NCBI GenBank assembly: GCA_020161455.1
Contig: JAIUNZ010000002.1
Coordinates: forward strand, 195,091 to 259,090
Reading direction: 5' to 3'
DNA: 64,000 bases
Origin: Bacteroidota bacterium
GTDB taxonomy: Bacteria > Bacteroidota > Bacteroidia > Flavobacteriales > Flavobacteriaceae
Numbering within the stretch: position 1 is the first letter of the stretch; each line of letters begins with the position of its first letter. Below the pieces are notes generated by a model, which was not told the DNA's origin, did no database searches, and saw nothing but the letters and a program-made list of their open reading frames with translations. A program made the position numbers and the translations under genes. Shown in pieces: positions 8,589 to 17,556 of the stretch.

Positions 8589-10037
8589 ATGTCAAAATAT
8601 ACCGAAGACGACTTAAAAGTCGAATTAGAAAATAAAGAATACGAATACGGATTTTACACTGAATTGGACTCAGAAACGTTTCCAATTGGTTTAAACGAAG
8701 AAATAGTTCGTGCCATTTCGATGAAAAAAGGCGAACCAGAATGGATGACCAATTGGCGAATTGAAGCTTTTCGTGCTTGGCAAGAAATGACTGAGCCAGA
8801 ATGGGCAAATGTTCATTTCGAAAAACCCGATTTTCAAGCCATTTCGTATTATTCTGCACCCAAAAAAGCTGATCCAAACAAAACATTAGATGATGTTGAT
8901 CCAGAATTGTTAGCCATGTATAAAAAGCTAGGAATTTCTATTGATGAGCAAAAAAAGATGAACAATGTCGCTATGGATATTGTGGTCGATTCAGTTTCGG
9001 TAGCTACAACATTCAAAAAAACATTAAACGAAAAAGGAATTATTTTTTGTTCTATCTCAGATGCCATAAAAGAACATCCTGAATTAGTTCGAAAATATCT
9101 TGGAACCGTTGTTCCGCAAAGAGATAATTTTTATGCAGCTTTAAACTCAGCAGTTTTCTCAGATGGAAGTTTTTGTTACATTCCAAAAGGCGTTCGTTGT
9201 CCAATGGAATTATCAACTTATTTCCGTATTAATCAGGCTGGAACAGGACAATTTGAACGCACACTTTTGATTGCTGACAAAGGCAGTTATGTTTCGTATT
9301 TAGAAGGTTGTACGGCACCAAGTCGTGATGAAAACCAATTACACGCAGCCGTTGTTGAATTAATTGCATTAGACGATGCCGAAATCAAATATTCAACCGT
9401 TCAAAACTGGTTTCCAGGAAACAAAGAAGGAAAAGGCGGCGTTTATAATTTTGTGACAAAACGTGGAATTTGCGAAAAAAACGCTAAAATATCTTGGACA
9501 CAAGTAGAAACAGGTTCTGCAGTAACTTGGAAATATCCATCATGTATTTTGAAAGGCGATAATTCGGTTGGTGAATTTTACTCAATAGCGGTTACCAATA
9601 ATTTCCAACAAGCCGATACCGGAACTAAGATGATTCATTTAGGTAAAAACACTAAATCAACCATTATTTCCAAAGGAATTTCTGCCGGAAAATCTCAAAA
9701 TAGTTATCGTGGTTTGGTTCGAATAAGTGCCAATGCCGATAATGCGCGTAATTTTTCGCAATGTGATTCGCTGTTAATGGGAAATAATTGTGGCGCGCAC
9801 ACTTTTCCGTATATCGAAAGCAAAAATACATCAGCAATTATAGAACACGAAGCTACAACAAGTAAAATAGGTGAAGACCAAGTATTCTACTGTAACCAAC
9901 GAGGAATTCCGACAGAAAAAGCAATTGCTTTAATCGTAAACGGTTTTAGTAAAGATGTTTTAAACAAATTACCTATGGAATTTGCGGTTGAGGCACAAAA
10001 ATTATTAGAAATTTCGTTGGAAGGAAGTGTTGGATAA
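8589..10037 (+). CDS. sufB: Fe-S cluster assembly protein SufB
   Basis: 482 residues, full length for SufB. Characteristic blocks are [15 protein letters not shown] ([18 protein letters not shown]), [36 protein letters not shown] and, near the C-terminus, [17 protein letters not shown] followed by [23 protein letters not shown]. The Cys in the CDSLLMG block and the Glu of EHEATTSKI correspond to residues known to be needed for cluster assembly in E. coli SufB. With SufC and SufD it forms the scaffold on which Fe-S clusters are built in the cytoplasm. Its TAA stop is directly joined to the left arm of the inverted repeat enclosing the next small gene. Confidence 0.97.
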   Translation: MSKYTEDDLKVELENKEYEYGFYTELDSETFPIGLNEEIVRAISMKKGEPEWMTNWRIEAFRAWQEMTEPEWANVHFEKPDFQAISYYSAPKKADPNKTLDDVDPELLAMYKKLGISIDEQKKMNNVAMDIVVDSVSVATTFKKTLNEKGIIFCSISDAIKEHPELVRKYLGTVVPQRDNFYAALNSAVFSDGSFCYIPKGVRCPMELSTYFRINQAGTGQFERTLLIADKGSYVSYLEGCTAPSRDENQLHAAVVELIALDDAEIKYSTVQNWFPGNKEGKGGVYNFVTKRGICEKNAKISWTQVETGSAVTWKYPSCILKGDNSVGEFYSIAVTNNFQQADTGTKMIHLGKNTKSTIISKGISAGKSQNSYRGLVRISANADNARNFSQCDSLLMGNNCGAHTFPYIESKNTSAIIEHEATTSKIGEDQVFYCNQRGIPTEKAIALIVNGFSKDVLNKLPMEFAVEAQKLLEISLEGSVG

Positions 10038-10458
10038 TTTGAAAATGAGGTAATTTGAAAATTTGAAAATGGAAGTCAAAGACAATGTAATTATAAAATT
10101 AACTTTCCAGTTCGCATTAGATATTATTATATACTGTGAAAATTTACAAGAAAGCAAAAAATTCATAATTGCAAATCAACTTTTAAAATCTGGAACATCC
10201 ATTGGTGCGAATATCAGAGAAGCTCAAAATGCAGAAAGTAAAGCTGATTTTATTCACAAATTTAAAATTGCAGCAAAAGAAATAGAAGAAACAATATATT
10301 GGTTAGAACTTTGTAAATATTCAGAAAACTATCCAAATGTAGAAGAATTGATAGAACAAATAAATAATATATCAAGAATAGTCAATAAAATAATAATTAC
10401 ATCAAAACAAAAGTAATCTTGGAATTTCCAAATTTCCAAATTATCTAATTTCCAAATT
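10036..10458. repeat. 35-bp inverted repeats enclosing the S23-type gene (IVS-like element)
   Basis: Left arm 10036-10070 and right arm 10424-10458 are inverted copies, 30 of 35 bases identical (31 of 35 pairable as RNA counting one G-U). Both arms are built of AATTTGAAAATT-type units. The left arm begins within the sufB stop codon and ends inside the ATG of the small gene. The right arm starts 8 bp after that gene's stop and ends 4 bp before the sufC start. The element therefore fills the sufB-sufC gap exactly. As RNA it would put the small ORF in the loop of a long stem, the arrangement of rRNA intervening sequences. Confidence 0.8.
10069..10416 (+). CDS. Four-helix bundle protein (23S rRNA intervening-sequence / S23 family)
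   Basis: 115 residues from the ATG at 10069; a TTG two codons upstream is also in frame but less likely. The family signature is present: SGTSIGANIREAQNAESKADF, then HKFKIAAKEIEETIYWLELC. The predicted structure is all-helical, matching the four-helix bundle family (PF05635). Some relatives are encoded within 23S rRNA intervening sequences; their biochemical role is not settled. Here it is inserted between sufB and sufC, which are normally adjacent, and is enclosed by 35-bp inverted repeats. It has no evident link to Fe-S assembly and is best viewed as part of a small hitchhiking element. Confidence 0.9.
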   Translation: MEVKDNVIIKLTFQFALDIIIYCENLQESKKFIIANQLLKSGTSIGANIREAQNAESKADFIHKFKIAAKEIEETIYWLELCKYSENYPNVEELIEQINNISRIVNKIIITSKQK

Positions 10459-10462
10459 AATT

Positions 10463-11212
10463 ATGTTATCAATAAAAAATTTACACGCTTCAGTTGAAGA
10501 CAAAGAAATATTAAAAGGAATTAATCTTGAGATAAAAGCAGGAGAAGTTCACGCCATAATGGGACCAAATGGTTCTGGAAAAAGTACACTTTCAGCAGTA
10601 ATTGCTGGAAATGAAACCTATAATGTAACCGATGGTTCAGTAGAATTAAACGGTGAAGATTTAGCTGATTTAGCGCCAGAAGAAAGAGCACACAAAGGCG
10701 TTTTCTTGTCGTTTCAATATCCAGTTGAAATTCCAGGTGTTTCAGTAACAAATTTCATGAAAACTGCCATAAACGAAAGCAGAAAAGCGAATGGTAAGGA
10801 AGAAATGCCAGCAAACGAAATGTTGAAACTAATCCGCGAAAAATCAGAATTATTAGAAATTGATAGAAAGTTTCTTTCTCGTTCATTAAACGAAGGTTTT
10901 TCTGGTGGTGAAAAAAAACGTAACGAAATTTTCCAAATGGCAATGCTTGAACCAAAAATCGCTATTCTTGATGAAACCGATTCAGGGTTAGATATTGATG
11001 CGTTGAAAATTGTTGCAAATGGTGTAAATAAATTAAAAAACGAAAACAATGCTGTTTTAGTAATCACGCATTACCAACGATTGTTAGATTATATCGTTCC
11101 AGATTTTGTTCACGTATTAATGAACGGAAAAATCGTAAAATCAGGCACAAAAGAACTGGCTTATGAATTGGAAGAAAAAGGTTACGACTGGATTAAAGCG
11201 GAATTAGTTTAA
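10463..11212 (+). CDS. sufC: Fe-S cluster assembly ATPase SufC
   Basis: 249 residues, an ABC-type ATPase of standard SufC length. Walker A is GPNGSGKST (residues ~34-42), the ABC signature is LNEGFSGGEKKRNE, and Walker B is IAILDETDSGLDID. The switch His is in VITHYQRLL. SufC drives conformational changes of the SufB-SufD scaffold in the cytoplasm. It starts 4 bp after the right arm of the element that separates it from sufB, so translation initiation may be influenced by that hairpin. sufD follows after a 73-bp spacer with an inverted repeat. Confidence 0.97.
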   Translation: MLSIKNLHASVEDKEILKGINLEIKAGEVHAIMGPNGSGKSTLSAVIAGNETYNVTDGSVELNGEDLADLAPEERAHKGVFLSFQYPVEIPGVSVTNFMKTAINESRKANGKEEMPANEMLKLIREKSELLEIDRKFLSRSLNEGFSGGEKKRNEIFQMAMLEPKIAILDETDSGLDIDALKIVANGVNKLKNENNAVLVITHYQRLLDYIVPDFVHVLMNGKIVKSGTKELAYELEEKGYDWIKAELV

Positions 11213-11215
11213 ATT

Positions 11216-11276
11216 GTTTGTAGTTTATAGTTTGTAGTTTTCATAACTATAAACAAAAAACCATAAACCATAAACA
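11216..11276. repeat. Operon-internal inverted-repeat spacer (sufC-sufD)
   Basis: The gap contains GTTTATAGTTTG-type units on the left (11216-11240) and their inverse, ending ATAAACCATAAAC, on the right (11244-11276). The core GTTTATAGTT/AACTATAAAC is a perfect 10-bp stem. There is no T-run, so it is not a terminator. It looks like an empty version of the repeats enclosing the S23-type gene. Confidence 0.65.
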
Positions 11277-11285
11277 ACAAAAAAT

Positions 11286-12602
11286 ATGGATTTAAAAGAA
11301 AAATTAATATCGTCTTTTATGGCATTTGAAGAAAGCATTGATGTAAACCACGAGTTACATGATGTCAGAACTTCGGCTATAAAAAACTTTGAAAACAAAG
11401 GCTTTCCAACCAAAAAAGAAGAAGCTTGGAAATATACTTCGTTGAATTCAATCATTAAAAATGATTATTCGGTATTTCCAAAACATGAAAATACTATTGA
11501 ATTTAAAGATGTTAAAAAGTTTTTTATTCATGAAATAGATACCTATAAAGTGATATTTGTGGATGGAAAATTTTCTTCATATTTGTCTTCAACAACCCAT
11601 GATGGTTTGGACGTTTGCTTGATGTCATCGGCATTAAACAAGCCAAAATATAAAATGATTATTGATGAATATTTCAATAAAATTGCAAGTAAGGAGGAAA
11701 GTTTAACGAGTTTGAATACGGCTTTTGCCAATGAAGGTGCGTACATAAACATTCCAAAAAGTAAAGTAGTTGAAAAACCAATCGAAATCATTTATTTTTC
11801 AACAGGAAAAGAAAATGCATTGATGGTTCAACCAAGAAATTTGGTAATCGTTGGCGAAAACGCACATGTTCAAATCATTGAAAGACATCAAAGTTTGAAT
11901 GAAAATCCGGTATTGACCAATGCGGTAACTGAAATTTTTGCTCAAAAAAGAGCTATAGTAGATTACTACAAAATTCAAAATGACATGCAATCGGCAAACT
12001 TAATTGACAATACTTATATTGCTCAAAAACAACAAAGCCATGCATCAGTTCATACGTTTTCTTTTGGCGGAAATATTACCAGAAACAATTTGAATTTCTA
12101 TCATCAAGGCGAACATATCGAAAGCACGTTGAAAGGAATTACCATCATTGGCGACAAACAACATGTTGATCATTATACCTTAGTGCAACACGCTACGCCA
12201 AATTGCGAAAGTCATCAAAACTATAAAACGATTTTAAACGATAGCGCAACAGGTGTTTTTAATGGTAAAATTTTTGTAGAAAAAGAAGCTCAGAAAACCG
12301 ATGCTTTTCAACAAAACAACAACATTTTACTCAGCGATAAAGCAACTATTAATGCAAAACCACAATTAGAAATTTTTGCAGATGATGTAAAATGTTCTCA
12401 TGGTTGCACAATTGGTCAGTTAGATGAAACAGCGATGTTTTATATGCAACAACGTGGCATTCCGAAGAAAGAAGCAAAAGCGTTATTGATGTATGCCTTT
12501 TCAAACGAAGTGATAGAAAGCATCAAAATACCCGAATTAAAACAACGAATCACAAAGATTATCGCCACGAAATTAGGTGTGAATTTAGGTTTTGATTTGT
12601 AG
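11286..12602 (+). CDS. sufD: Fe-S cluster assembly protein SufD
   Basis: 438 residues. The N-terminal part has the SufD start ENKGFPTKKEEAWKYTSLN, and the C-terminal half carries the shared SufB/SufD beta-helix core with VDHYTLVQHATPNCESHQNYKTI and the conserved CSHGCTIGQLDETAMFYMQQRGI. The His of CSHG corresponds to the catalytically important SufD histidine known from E. coli. It pairs with SufB to make the SufBC2D scaffold. It is the last gene of the first suf block. The transcript ends at the strong hairpin at 12632-12670, facing a gene on the other strand. Confidence 0.96.
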   Translation: MDLKEKLISSFMAFEESIDVNHELHDVRTSAIKNFENKGFPTKKEEAWKYTSLNSIIKNDYSVFPKHENTIEFKDVKKFFIHEIDTYKVIFVDGKFSSYLSSTTHDGLDVCLMSSALNKPKYKMIIDEYFNKIASKEESLTSLNTAFANEGAYINIPKSKVVEKPIEIIYFSTGKENALMVQPRNLVIVGENAHVQIIERHQSLNENPVLTNAVTEIFAQKRAIVDYYKIQNDMQSANLIDNTYIAQKQQSHASVHTFSFGGNITRNNLNFYHQGEHIESTLKGITIIGDKQHVDHYTLVQHATPNCESHQNYKTILNDSATGVFNGKIFVEKEAQKTDAFQQNNNILLSDKATINAKPQLEIFADDVKCSHGCTIGQLDETAMFYMQQRGIPKKEAKALLMYAFSNEVIESIKIPELKQRITKIIATKLGVNLGFDL

Positions 12603-12631
12603 AGTTTAAACGAAAAATTCGCTTCGATATA

Positions 12632-12670
12632 TACAAAGAGCGCAAGATTTTGGTCTTTGCGCTCTTTGTA
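12632..12670. terminator. Bidirectional hairpin terminator between sufD and the serine hydrolase
   Basis: TACAAAGAGCGCAA (12632-12645) pairs perfectly with TTGCGCTCTTTGTA (12657-12670), a 14-bp stem. A further copy of CTTTGCGCTCTTTGTGG follows at about 12678-12694, inside the 3' end of the convergent gene. The sequence is of the CTTTGTG/CACAAAG kind that recurs in spacers of this genome. Confidence 0.7.
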
Positions 12671-12673
12671 TTT

Positions 12674-14032
12674 TCACTTTGCGCTCTTTGTGGTAAAAGA
12701 AGAAACAACCTCTCTCAAAAACCCATTAAAATCAAATTCAGGATCTTCCGTTAATCCCATTCTAACAATTACTAAATCTTGGCTTGGAAAAACAGCAACC
12801 ATTTGTCCTTGAAAACCGCTACAACGATACATGTCTTTTGGTAAATCTGGAAAATTACCACCAGCATTCAACCAAAATTGTGCACCATAAATTCCGTTGG
12901 ATGTATTGGTTGGGGTAGCCACATATTTTGCCCAACTTTCATCAAAAATTTGTTCGCCATTCCAGTTTCCTTTGTGTAAATATAGTAAGCCAAATTTTGC
13001 CCAATCACGAGTTGTTGCCCAACCATAACTAGAACCAACAAAATTTCCTGCCATATCGGTTTCTACAATCATAGAATGCATCCCTATTTTATCTAATAAA
13101 GAGGAATACCAAAAATCTAAGTATTCTTGATGGGTTTTAAATTGTTGTCGCAAAATTCCACTTAACAAATTGGTCGTTCCTGATGAATAATTCCAAGTTT
13201 GATTGGGTTTCCCAACTAAAGGTTTATCAATTTGCGATTTTGTCATGTCTTCATCTATAAAAAGCATTTGGGTTGCATCACAAATCTTATCATAACGTTC
13301 TTCCCATTCTAAACCCGAATTCATGTGTAGCAAATCGTTTATCGTAATGTTTTTGCGCTCATCGTTTTGCCATGCTGCAATTGGCGCAGGTTTCATAATG
13401 TCAATTTTACCTTGATGTTGCAAAATCCCAAAATAAGTTCCGGTAATACTTTTTGTCATCGACCAACCTAAAATTCTGGAGTTTTTATTAAAACCAGCAG
13501 CATATTTTTCGGCGATGATTTTGTCTTTGTAAACCACCAAAACAGAACGGGTTCGTTTGTTTTTTTCTCCTTTTTTATCAAAAGCATTCGCTACAGCATT
13601 TTGTAATTTTTCGTAATCAATGTTGGCAAAAACTGTGTCTTTTTGCTCAAGATTTCCATATGGAAAAGGTAAATTAGAAGAGATTTTAGTTCTTTTTGGA
13701 ACTTCATAAGGTTTAGTAACATCAAAATCATCATTAATCAAAGTGGCACCCAAACCTTCACGAAAAATAGCTTTGCGTTCTTTAAAACCATATACATTTG
13801 AAGTTACAAATTGATGAGTTTCGTCGATTTCATTGGTTGCCCAATCAACTTTTGGAATATCATTATCACCATTTTGGATGGTTTCAAGTGAACGATTGTC
13901 CAAAAAATGTCCAGAAGCCACACTTTTTGCCGAAAAACCAGAAATCAAATCCAATTGTGGATAGATGGCAATTCGAAGATAAGCAAGAGCAACTAAAAGT
14001 AGAAGTACAAAAAAGAGAACTGTTTTTTTCAT
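12674..14032 (-). CDS. Serine hydrolase, class C beta-lactamase family
   Basis: 452 residues from the ATG at 14032 (MKKTVLFFVLLLL...); the longer frame adds 28 residues without membrane character and would run into the upstream divergent promoter. An N-terminal membrane anchor or signal (VLFFVLLLLVALAYL) is followed by a beta-lactamase/PBP-like domain: SMTKS (the S-x-x-K nucleophile motif), the Tyr motif YSSGTTN, and HMNSGLEWEE. Such proteins hydrolyse peptides or esters in the periplasm; the substrate cannot be told. The last residues TTKSAK are encoded by a copy of the nearby CACAAAGAGCGCAAAG repeat, so the C-terminus seems to come from repeat sequence. It is convergent with sufD and divergent from the DUF2157 gene. 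Confidence 0.88.
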   Translation of the reverse strand: MKKTVLFFVLLLLVALAYLRIAIYPQLDLISGFSAKSVASGHFLDNRSLETIQNGDNDIPKVDWATNEIDETHQFVTSNVYGFKERKAIFREGLGATLINDDFDVTKPYEVPKRTKISSNLPFPYGNLEQKDTVFANIDYEKLQNAVANAFDKKGEKNKRTRSVLVVYKDKIIAEKYAAGFNKNSRILGWSMTKSITGTYFGILQHQGKIDIMKPAPIAAWQNDERKNITINDLLHMNSGLEWEERYDKICDATQMLFIDEDMTKSQIDKPLVGKPNQTWNYSSGTTNLLSGILRQQFKTHQEYLDFWYSSLLDKIGMHSMIVETDMAGNFVGSSYGWATTRDWAKFGLLYLHKGNWNGEQIFDESWAKYVATPTNTSNGIYGAQFWLNAGGNFPDLPKDMYRCSGFQGQMVAVFPSQDLVIVRMGLTEDPEFDFNGFLREVVSSFTTKSAK

Positions 14033-14097
14033 TTGAAAGAAAATTTGATGCAATTTAAAGTTTTTTATAGATAAATTAAAATTACGAATGCGTTGAT

Positions 14098-14105
14098 TAT
14101 CTTTG
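14098..14105 (+). promoter_or_regulatory. -7 element for the DUF2157/DUF4401 genes
   Basis: TATCTTTG matches TANNTTTG exactly, 17 bp before the ATG at 14123. No convincing -33 TTG is seen at the right distance. Confidence 0.4.
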
Positions 14106-14122
14106 GTCAAAATCATTTTAAT

Positions 14123-15103
14123 ATGAATAAAGTTTTTGACTTATTAGTTTCCAAAAATTTCATCCGCAAAGAACAATATCAAGCGATAAGTGAATATCAA
14201 AAATTGGAATTGTTTTCTATAAGAAACGAATTGTTGTTTTTACTTTATATTTCTATTTTGCTATTCACCACTGGTGTTGGAATAATTATTTATAAAAACA
14301 TCGATACCATTGGACATACAGTTTTGTTGTTTTTATTAGCCCTATTAACAGTGGTTTGTTTTTACTTTTGTTACAAAAAAAGTAGTGGTTTTTCAAAACA
14401 AGAAGTTACTTTTGAGAATCCACTCTATGATTATTTGGTGCTTTTTACCACAATCTTAATGTGTACTTTTATAGGTTATTTTCAATATAATTTGAATTTC
14501 CAAAACAGCAATTATAGCATTGCTACATTAGTTTCGGCAATGGCAGCCTTGGCAATGGCTTATTATTTTGACAATAAAAGTGCTTTAATTATTGGTATTA
14601 CTGCTTTGGGAAGTTTTGTTGGACTTTCGTTAAAAATTCAAACAATTTTCGAGAACACCATTTTTAATGAAACAAATTTACTGGTTGCGGGAATATTATT
14701 TGCTAGTTTACTGCTTGTTTGGCAATGGTTTTCGGAGAAGAATAGGCTAAAAATTCATTTTAGTTTTGTAATACTTACGTTTGCTTTGCACCTAATGGCA
14801 ATATGTTGTTTTGCTGGTTCTTCGCAAGACATATATTGGATTTTTTATCTAATCCTTTTAGGAACAGCAATTTATTATTTTTATCAAAAAAGCATCACAT
14901 TCAAAGCCATTTCATGGTATGTTTTTGCTTTATTTTATGGATATATTGGTTTAAATGTGTTGATTTTGAGAATAATTGATGCAGTAAAGATGGATCAAAT
15001 TTTCGAATTTTTAGTGTTCTTAACGCCATTTTATGTAATTGGCTCTATTGTATTGTTTATTAAAATGATTAAAAATTTTAAAAAGAAAACCAATGTTAGC
15101 TAG
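14123..15103 (+). CDS. DUF2157-type multi-pass membrane protein
   Basis: 326 residues from the ATG at 14123 (MNKVFDLLVSKNF); the frame extends 10 codons upstream into the promoter, which was rejected. A cytoplasmic N-terminal region of ~45 residues (FIRKEQYQAISEYQ) is followed by about ten hydrophobic helices (LLFLLYISILLF, VLLFLLALLTVVCFYF, and so on) to the C-terminus. This is the architecture of DUF2157 inner-membrane proteins, whose function is unknown. Its last 11 bp overlap the start of the DUF4401 gene, so the two are translationally coupled and probably form one membrane complex. Confidence 0.75.
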   Translation: MNKVFDLLVSKNFIRKEQYQAISEYQKLELFSIRNELLFLLYISILLFTTGVGIIIYKNIDTIGHTVLLFLLALLTVVCFYFCYKKSSGFSKQEVTFENPLYDYLVLFTTILMCTFIGYFQYNLNFQNSNYSIATLVSAMAALAMAYYFDNKSALIIGITALGSFVGLSLKIQTIFENTIFNETNLLVAGILFASLLLVWQWFSEKNRLKIHFSFVILTFALHLMAICCFAGSSQDIYWIFYLILLGTAIYYFYQKSITFKAISWYVFALFYGYIGLNVLILRIIDAVKMDQIFEFLVFLTPFYVIGSIVLFIKMIKNFKKKTNVS

Positions 15104-16256
15104 CAATTTTAATACCATACAAAACCATTTTTTACACGAAGAAATGGAGAAATTACAATCGCAAGATTTTGTGTCTAAAGCTCAGCTGAGTGAAATTAAG
15201 AACAACACGAAAACCACAAAAACCAATTCAAACATTTTGATGCGAATAGGTTTCTTTCTTTTAGGAAATTTTTTAATTTCTTCCATTTTAGGCTTTTGCG
15301 CATTGTTTTTAAGTGTGTTAGGAGATCAAAATGCAATTGCTTTTTGTTTTTTGTTGGCATCAATTGGATGTATTGTCGCTTCAGAACTTATTTACGACAA
15401 AAACTATTTTGCTTATGGTTTTGACGATTCTTTTATCTTGTCAATCACACTATTTTTTTGTGTTGCACTAGGGCTTTTTACAGAAAATGTTATCGCAGTA
15501 TTGTTTGTTTTTGTGCTAATTTCAAGTTTTTGTTCCGTTAGATATGTTCATGTTCCATCGACATTTTTTGCGTTAATGGGATTGATAGGATTGGTTGGTT
15601 ATTTAGTAACGGAAGAAGATATTATTCCATCTTATTATTTACCAATTTTACTATTTTTACTATCCATTGGGTTGTATTTTTTCCAACTTCAACTCGTTAA
15701 AAGAAGTACTAACTTTATTTATACCAATGTTTTCCAAATCATTAAAATTTTCAGTTTAGTTCTTGGATATGCTTCTTTGAATTATTATGTAGTTCGAGAA
15801 TTGTCAACAGTTTTGCTTGATTTACAATTACAGTCAAATCAAGAAATTCCATTTGCGCCATTATTTTATTTTGCCACATTTGCACTACCTGTTTTTTATA
15901 TTTCATTTGGTTTAAAAAACAAAGACCGCTTCTTTTTTTGGATAGGCTTATTGTCTTTGGCACTAGGTTTTGCTACCATTCGTTATTACTATTCTATTTT
16001 GCCTATCGAATACGCATTGCTTTTAGGCGGAAGCATTCTTTTTGCAATGGTTTATTTTTCTATTAAAAAAGTTCAAAACAATACCGTAGGAATTACTTTT
16101 AAGGAAGATAAGAGCTTGAATCCGATGGCATTCGATCTTGTAAAAGCTATTTTGATAAATGCCAATGTACATTCCGAAATTACTACAACAAATGAGTCTC
16201 CAATGGAGTTTGGTGGTGGTGGATTTAGCGGTGGCGGTTCTGGTGGAAATTTTTAG
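15093..16256 (+). CDS. DUF4401-type multi-pass membrane protein
   Basis: 387 residues. The soluble N-terminus (~50 residues, KLQSQDFVSKAQLSEIKNN) is followed by about ten membrane helices. The end is soluble and stops with a glycine-rich tail (EFGGGGFSGGGSGGNF). Pairing with a DUF2157 neighbour is typical of DUF4401 proteins; neither has a known function. It overlaps the upstream gene by 11 bp. It lies between sufD and sufS, on the same strand as both, but sufS has its own -7 element, so it need not be functionally tied to Fe-S assembly. Confidence 0.75.
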   Translation: MLASNFNTIQNHFLHEEMEKLQSQDFVSKAQLSEIKNNTKTTKTNSNILMRIGFFLLGNFLISSILGFCALFLSVLGDQNAIAFCFLLASIGCIVASELIYDKNYFAYGFDDSFILSITLFFCVALGLFTENVIAVLFVFVLISSFCSVRYVHVPSTFFALMGLIGLVGYLVTEEDIIPSYYLPILLFLLSIGLYFFQLQLVKRSTNFIYTNVFQIIKIFSLVLGYASLNYYVVRELSTVLLDLQLQSNQEIPFAPLFYFATFALPVFYISFGLKNKDRFFFWIGLLSLALGFATIRYYYSILPIEYALLLGGSILFAMVYFSIKKVQNNTVGITFKEDKSLNPMAFDLVKAILINANVHSEITTTNESPMEFGGGGFSGGGSGGNF

Positions 16257-16298
16257 AAGATGCATTGATTTTTATTTTCTATTCCATGCACTTTTCAC

Positions 16299-16306
16299 TA
16301 CTTTTG
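16299..16306 (+). promoter_or_regulatory. -7 element upstream of sufS
   Basis: TACTTTTG matches TANNTTTG exactly and lies 23 bp before the sufS ATG. No TTTG is found at the -33 distance, so this may be a partial or regulated promoter. Confidence 0.45.
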
Positions 16307-16329
16307 TATTTAGAATTTTTCTAAATAAA

Positions 16330-17544
16330 ATGATTGATATACAAAAGATAAGAGCCGATTTTCCAATACTTTCTCAAAAAGTGAACGGAAAGCCTTTGGT
16401 TTATTTTGATAACGGAGCAACTTCTCAAAAACCTAAAGTTGTTATTGAGGCAATTTCAAAATACTACGAAGAAATTAATGCTAATATTCATCGTGGCGTT
16501 CATACGTTAAGTCAATTAGCAACCGATGCGTATGAAGTTTCTAGAGGAAAAATCCAAGCACATATCAATGCGAAATTTGCTCACGAAGTGATTTTTACTT
16601 CAGGAACAACACATGGAATAAATGCTGTTGCCAATGGTTTTGCTTCTCTTTTAAATTCAGATGATGAGGTTTTAGTTTCTGCCTTAGAACATCATAGTAA
16701 TATAGTTCCTTGGCAAATGCTTTGTGAAAAAACCGGCGCTACATTGAAAGTCATTCCAATGAATGAAAATGGCGAATTAATCCTGTCAGAATATGAAAAA
16801 TTACTTTCAAACAAAACCAAAATAGTAACCGTTAATCATATATCCAATGCTTTAGGAACTATCAATCCTATTGAATTTATGATTAAAAAAGCGCATGAAG
16901 TTGGCGCAGCAATTTTAATTGATGGCGCACAAGCAGTGCCGCATTTAAAACCAGATGTTCAAGCACTAGACTGTGATTTTTACGTGTTTTCTGGACATAA
17001 AATTTGCGGTCCAACTGGCGTTGGAATTCTTTATGGAAAAGAAGAATGGTTGCGAAAATTACCTCCATATCAAGGTGGCGGAGAAATGATTGCAACGGTT
17101 TCTTTTGAAAAAACTACTTATGCCGATTTGCCACACAAATTTGAAGCTGGAACTCCAAACATTGCTGGCGGAATTGTGCTTGGAACCGCAATAGATTATT
17201 TAAACCAAATAGGTTTTGATAAAATTGCAAATTACGAACACGATTTATTGGAATATGGAACCAAAAAATTATTAGAAATCGAAGGATTAAAAATTATTGG
17301 TACCGCAAAAGAAAAAACTTCCGTAATTTCGTTTACTATAGATGGAATTCATCCGTATGATATTGGTACAATTATTGACAAATTAGGAATAGCAGTACGA
17401 ACCGGACATCACTGTGCACAACCCATTATGGATTTTTATAAAATTCCTGGAACCATTAGAGCTAGCTTTGCTTTTTATAATACTAAAGAAGAAATAGATG
17501 CTTTGGTAGAAGCCGTAAAAAAAGCACAAATGATGTTGTCTTAA
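16330..17544 (+). CDS. sufS: Cysteine desulfurase SufS
   Basis: 404 residues from the ATG at 16330 (MIDIQKIRADFPILS); the frame is open further upstream but that part overlaps the DUF4401 gene and lacks family similarity. It is a class V aminotransferase-fold PLP enzyme. PLP Lys is in VFSGHKICGPTGVG, and the catalytic Cys is in RTGHHCAQPIMDFY, the SufS-type (group II) active-site loop. The N-terminus YFDNGATSQKP and NIHRGVHTLSQLAT are typical. It takes sulfur from L-cysteine as a persulfide and hands it to SufE (encoded 461 bp downstream of its stop) for cluster assembly on SufBCD. Confidence 0.97.
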   Translation: MIDIQKIRADFPILSQKVNGKPLVYFDNGATSQKPKVVIEAISKYYEEINANIHRGVHTLSQLATDAYEVSRGKIQAHINAKFAHEVIFTSGTTHGINAVANGFASLLNSDDEVLVSALEHHSNIVPWQMLCEKTGATLKVIPMNENGELILSEYEKLLSNKTKIVTVNHISNALGTINPIEFMIKKAHEVGAAILIDGAQAVPHLKPDVQALDCDFYVFSGHKICGPTGVGILYGKEEWLRKLPPYQGGGEMIATVSFEKTTYADLPHKFEAGTPNIAGGIVLGTAIDYLNQIGFDKIANYEHDLLEYGTKKLLEIEGLKIIGTAKEKTSVISFTIDGIHPYDIGTIIDKLGIAVRTGHHCAQPIMDFYKIPGTIRASFAFYNTKEEIDALVEAVKKAQMMLS

Positions 17545-17556
17545 ACCAAAAAGAAT

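Noticed and set aside
14033..14116. Extended N-terminus of the serine hydrolase
   Set aside because: The extra 28 residues have no signal character and would run through the divergent promoter; MKKTVLFF at 14032 is a normal signal start.
16159..16329. Extended N-terminus of SufS
   Set aside because: This part overlaps the DUF4401 gene, has no SufS similarity and lies upstream of a -7 element; the ATG at 16330 gives the normal 404 residues.
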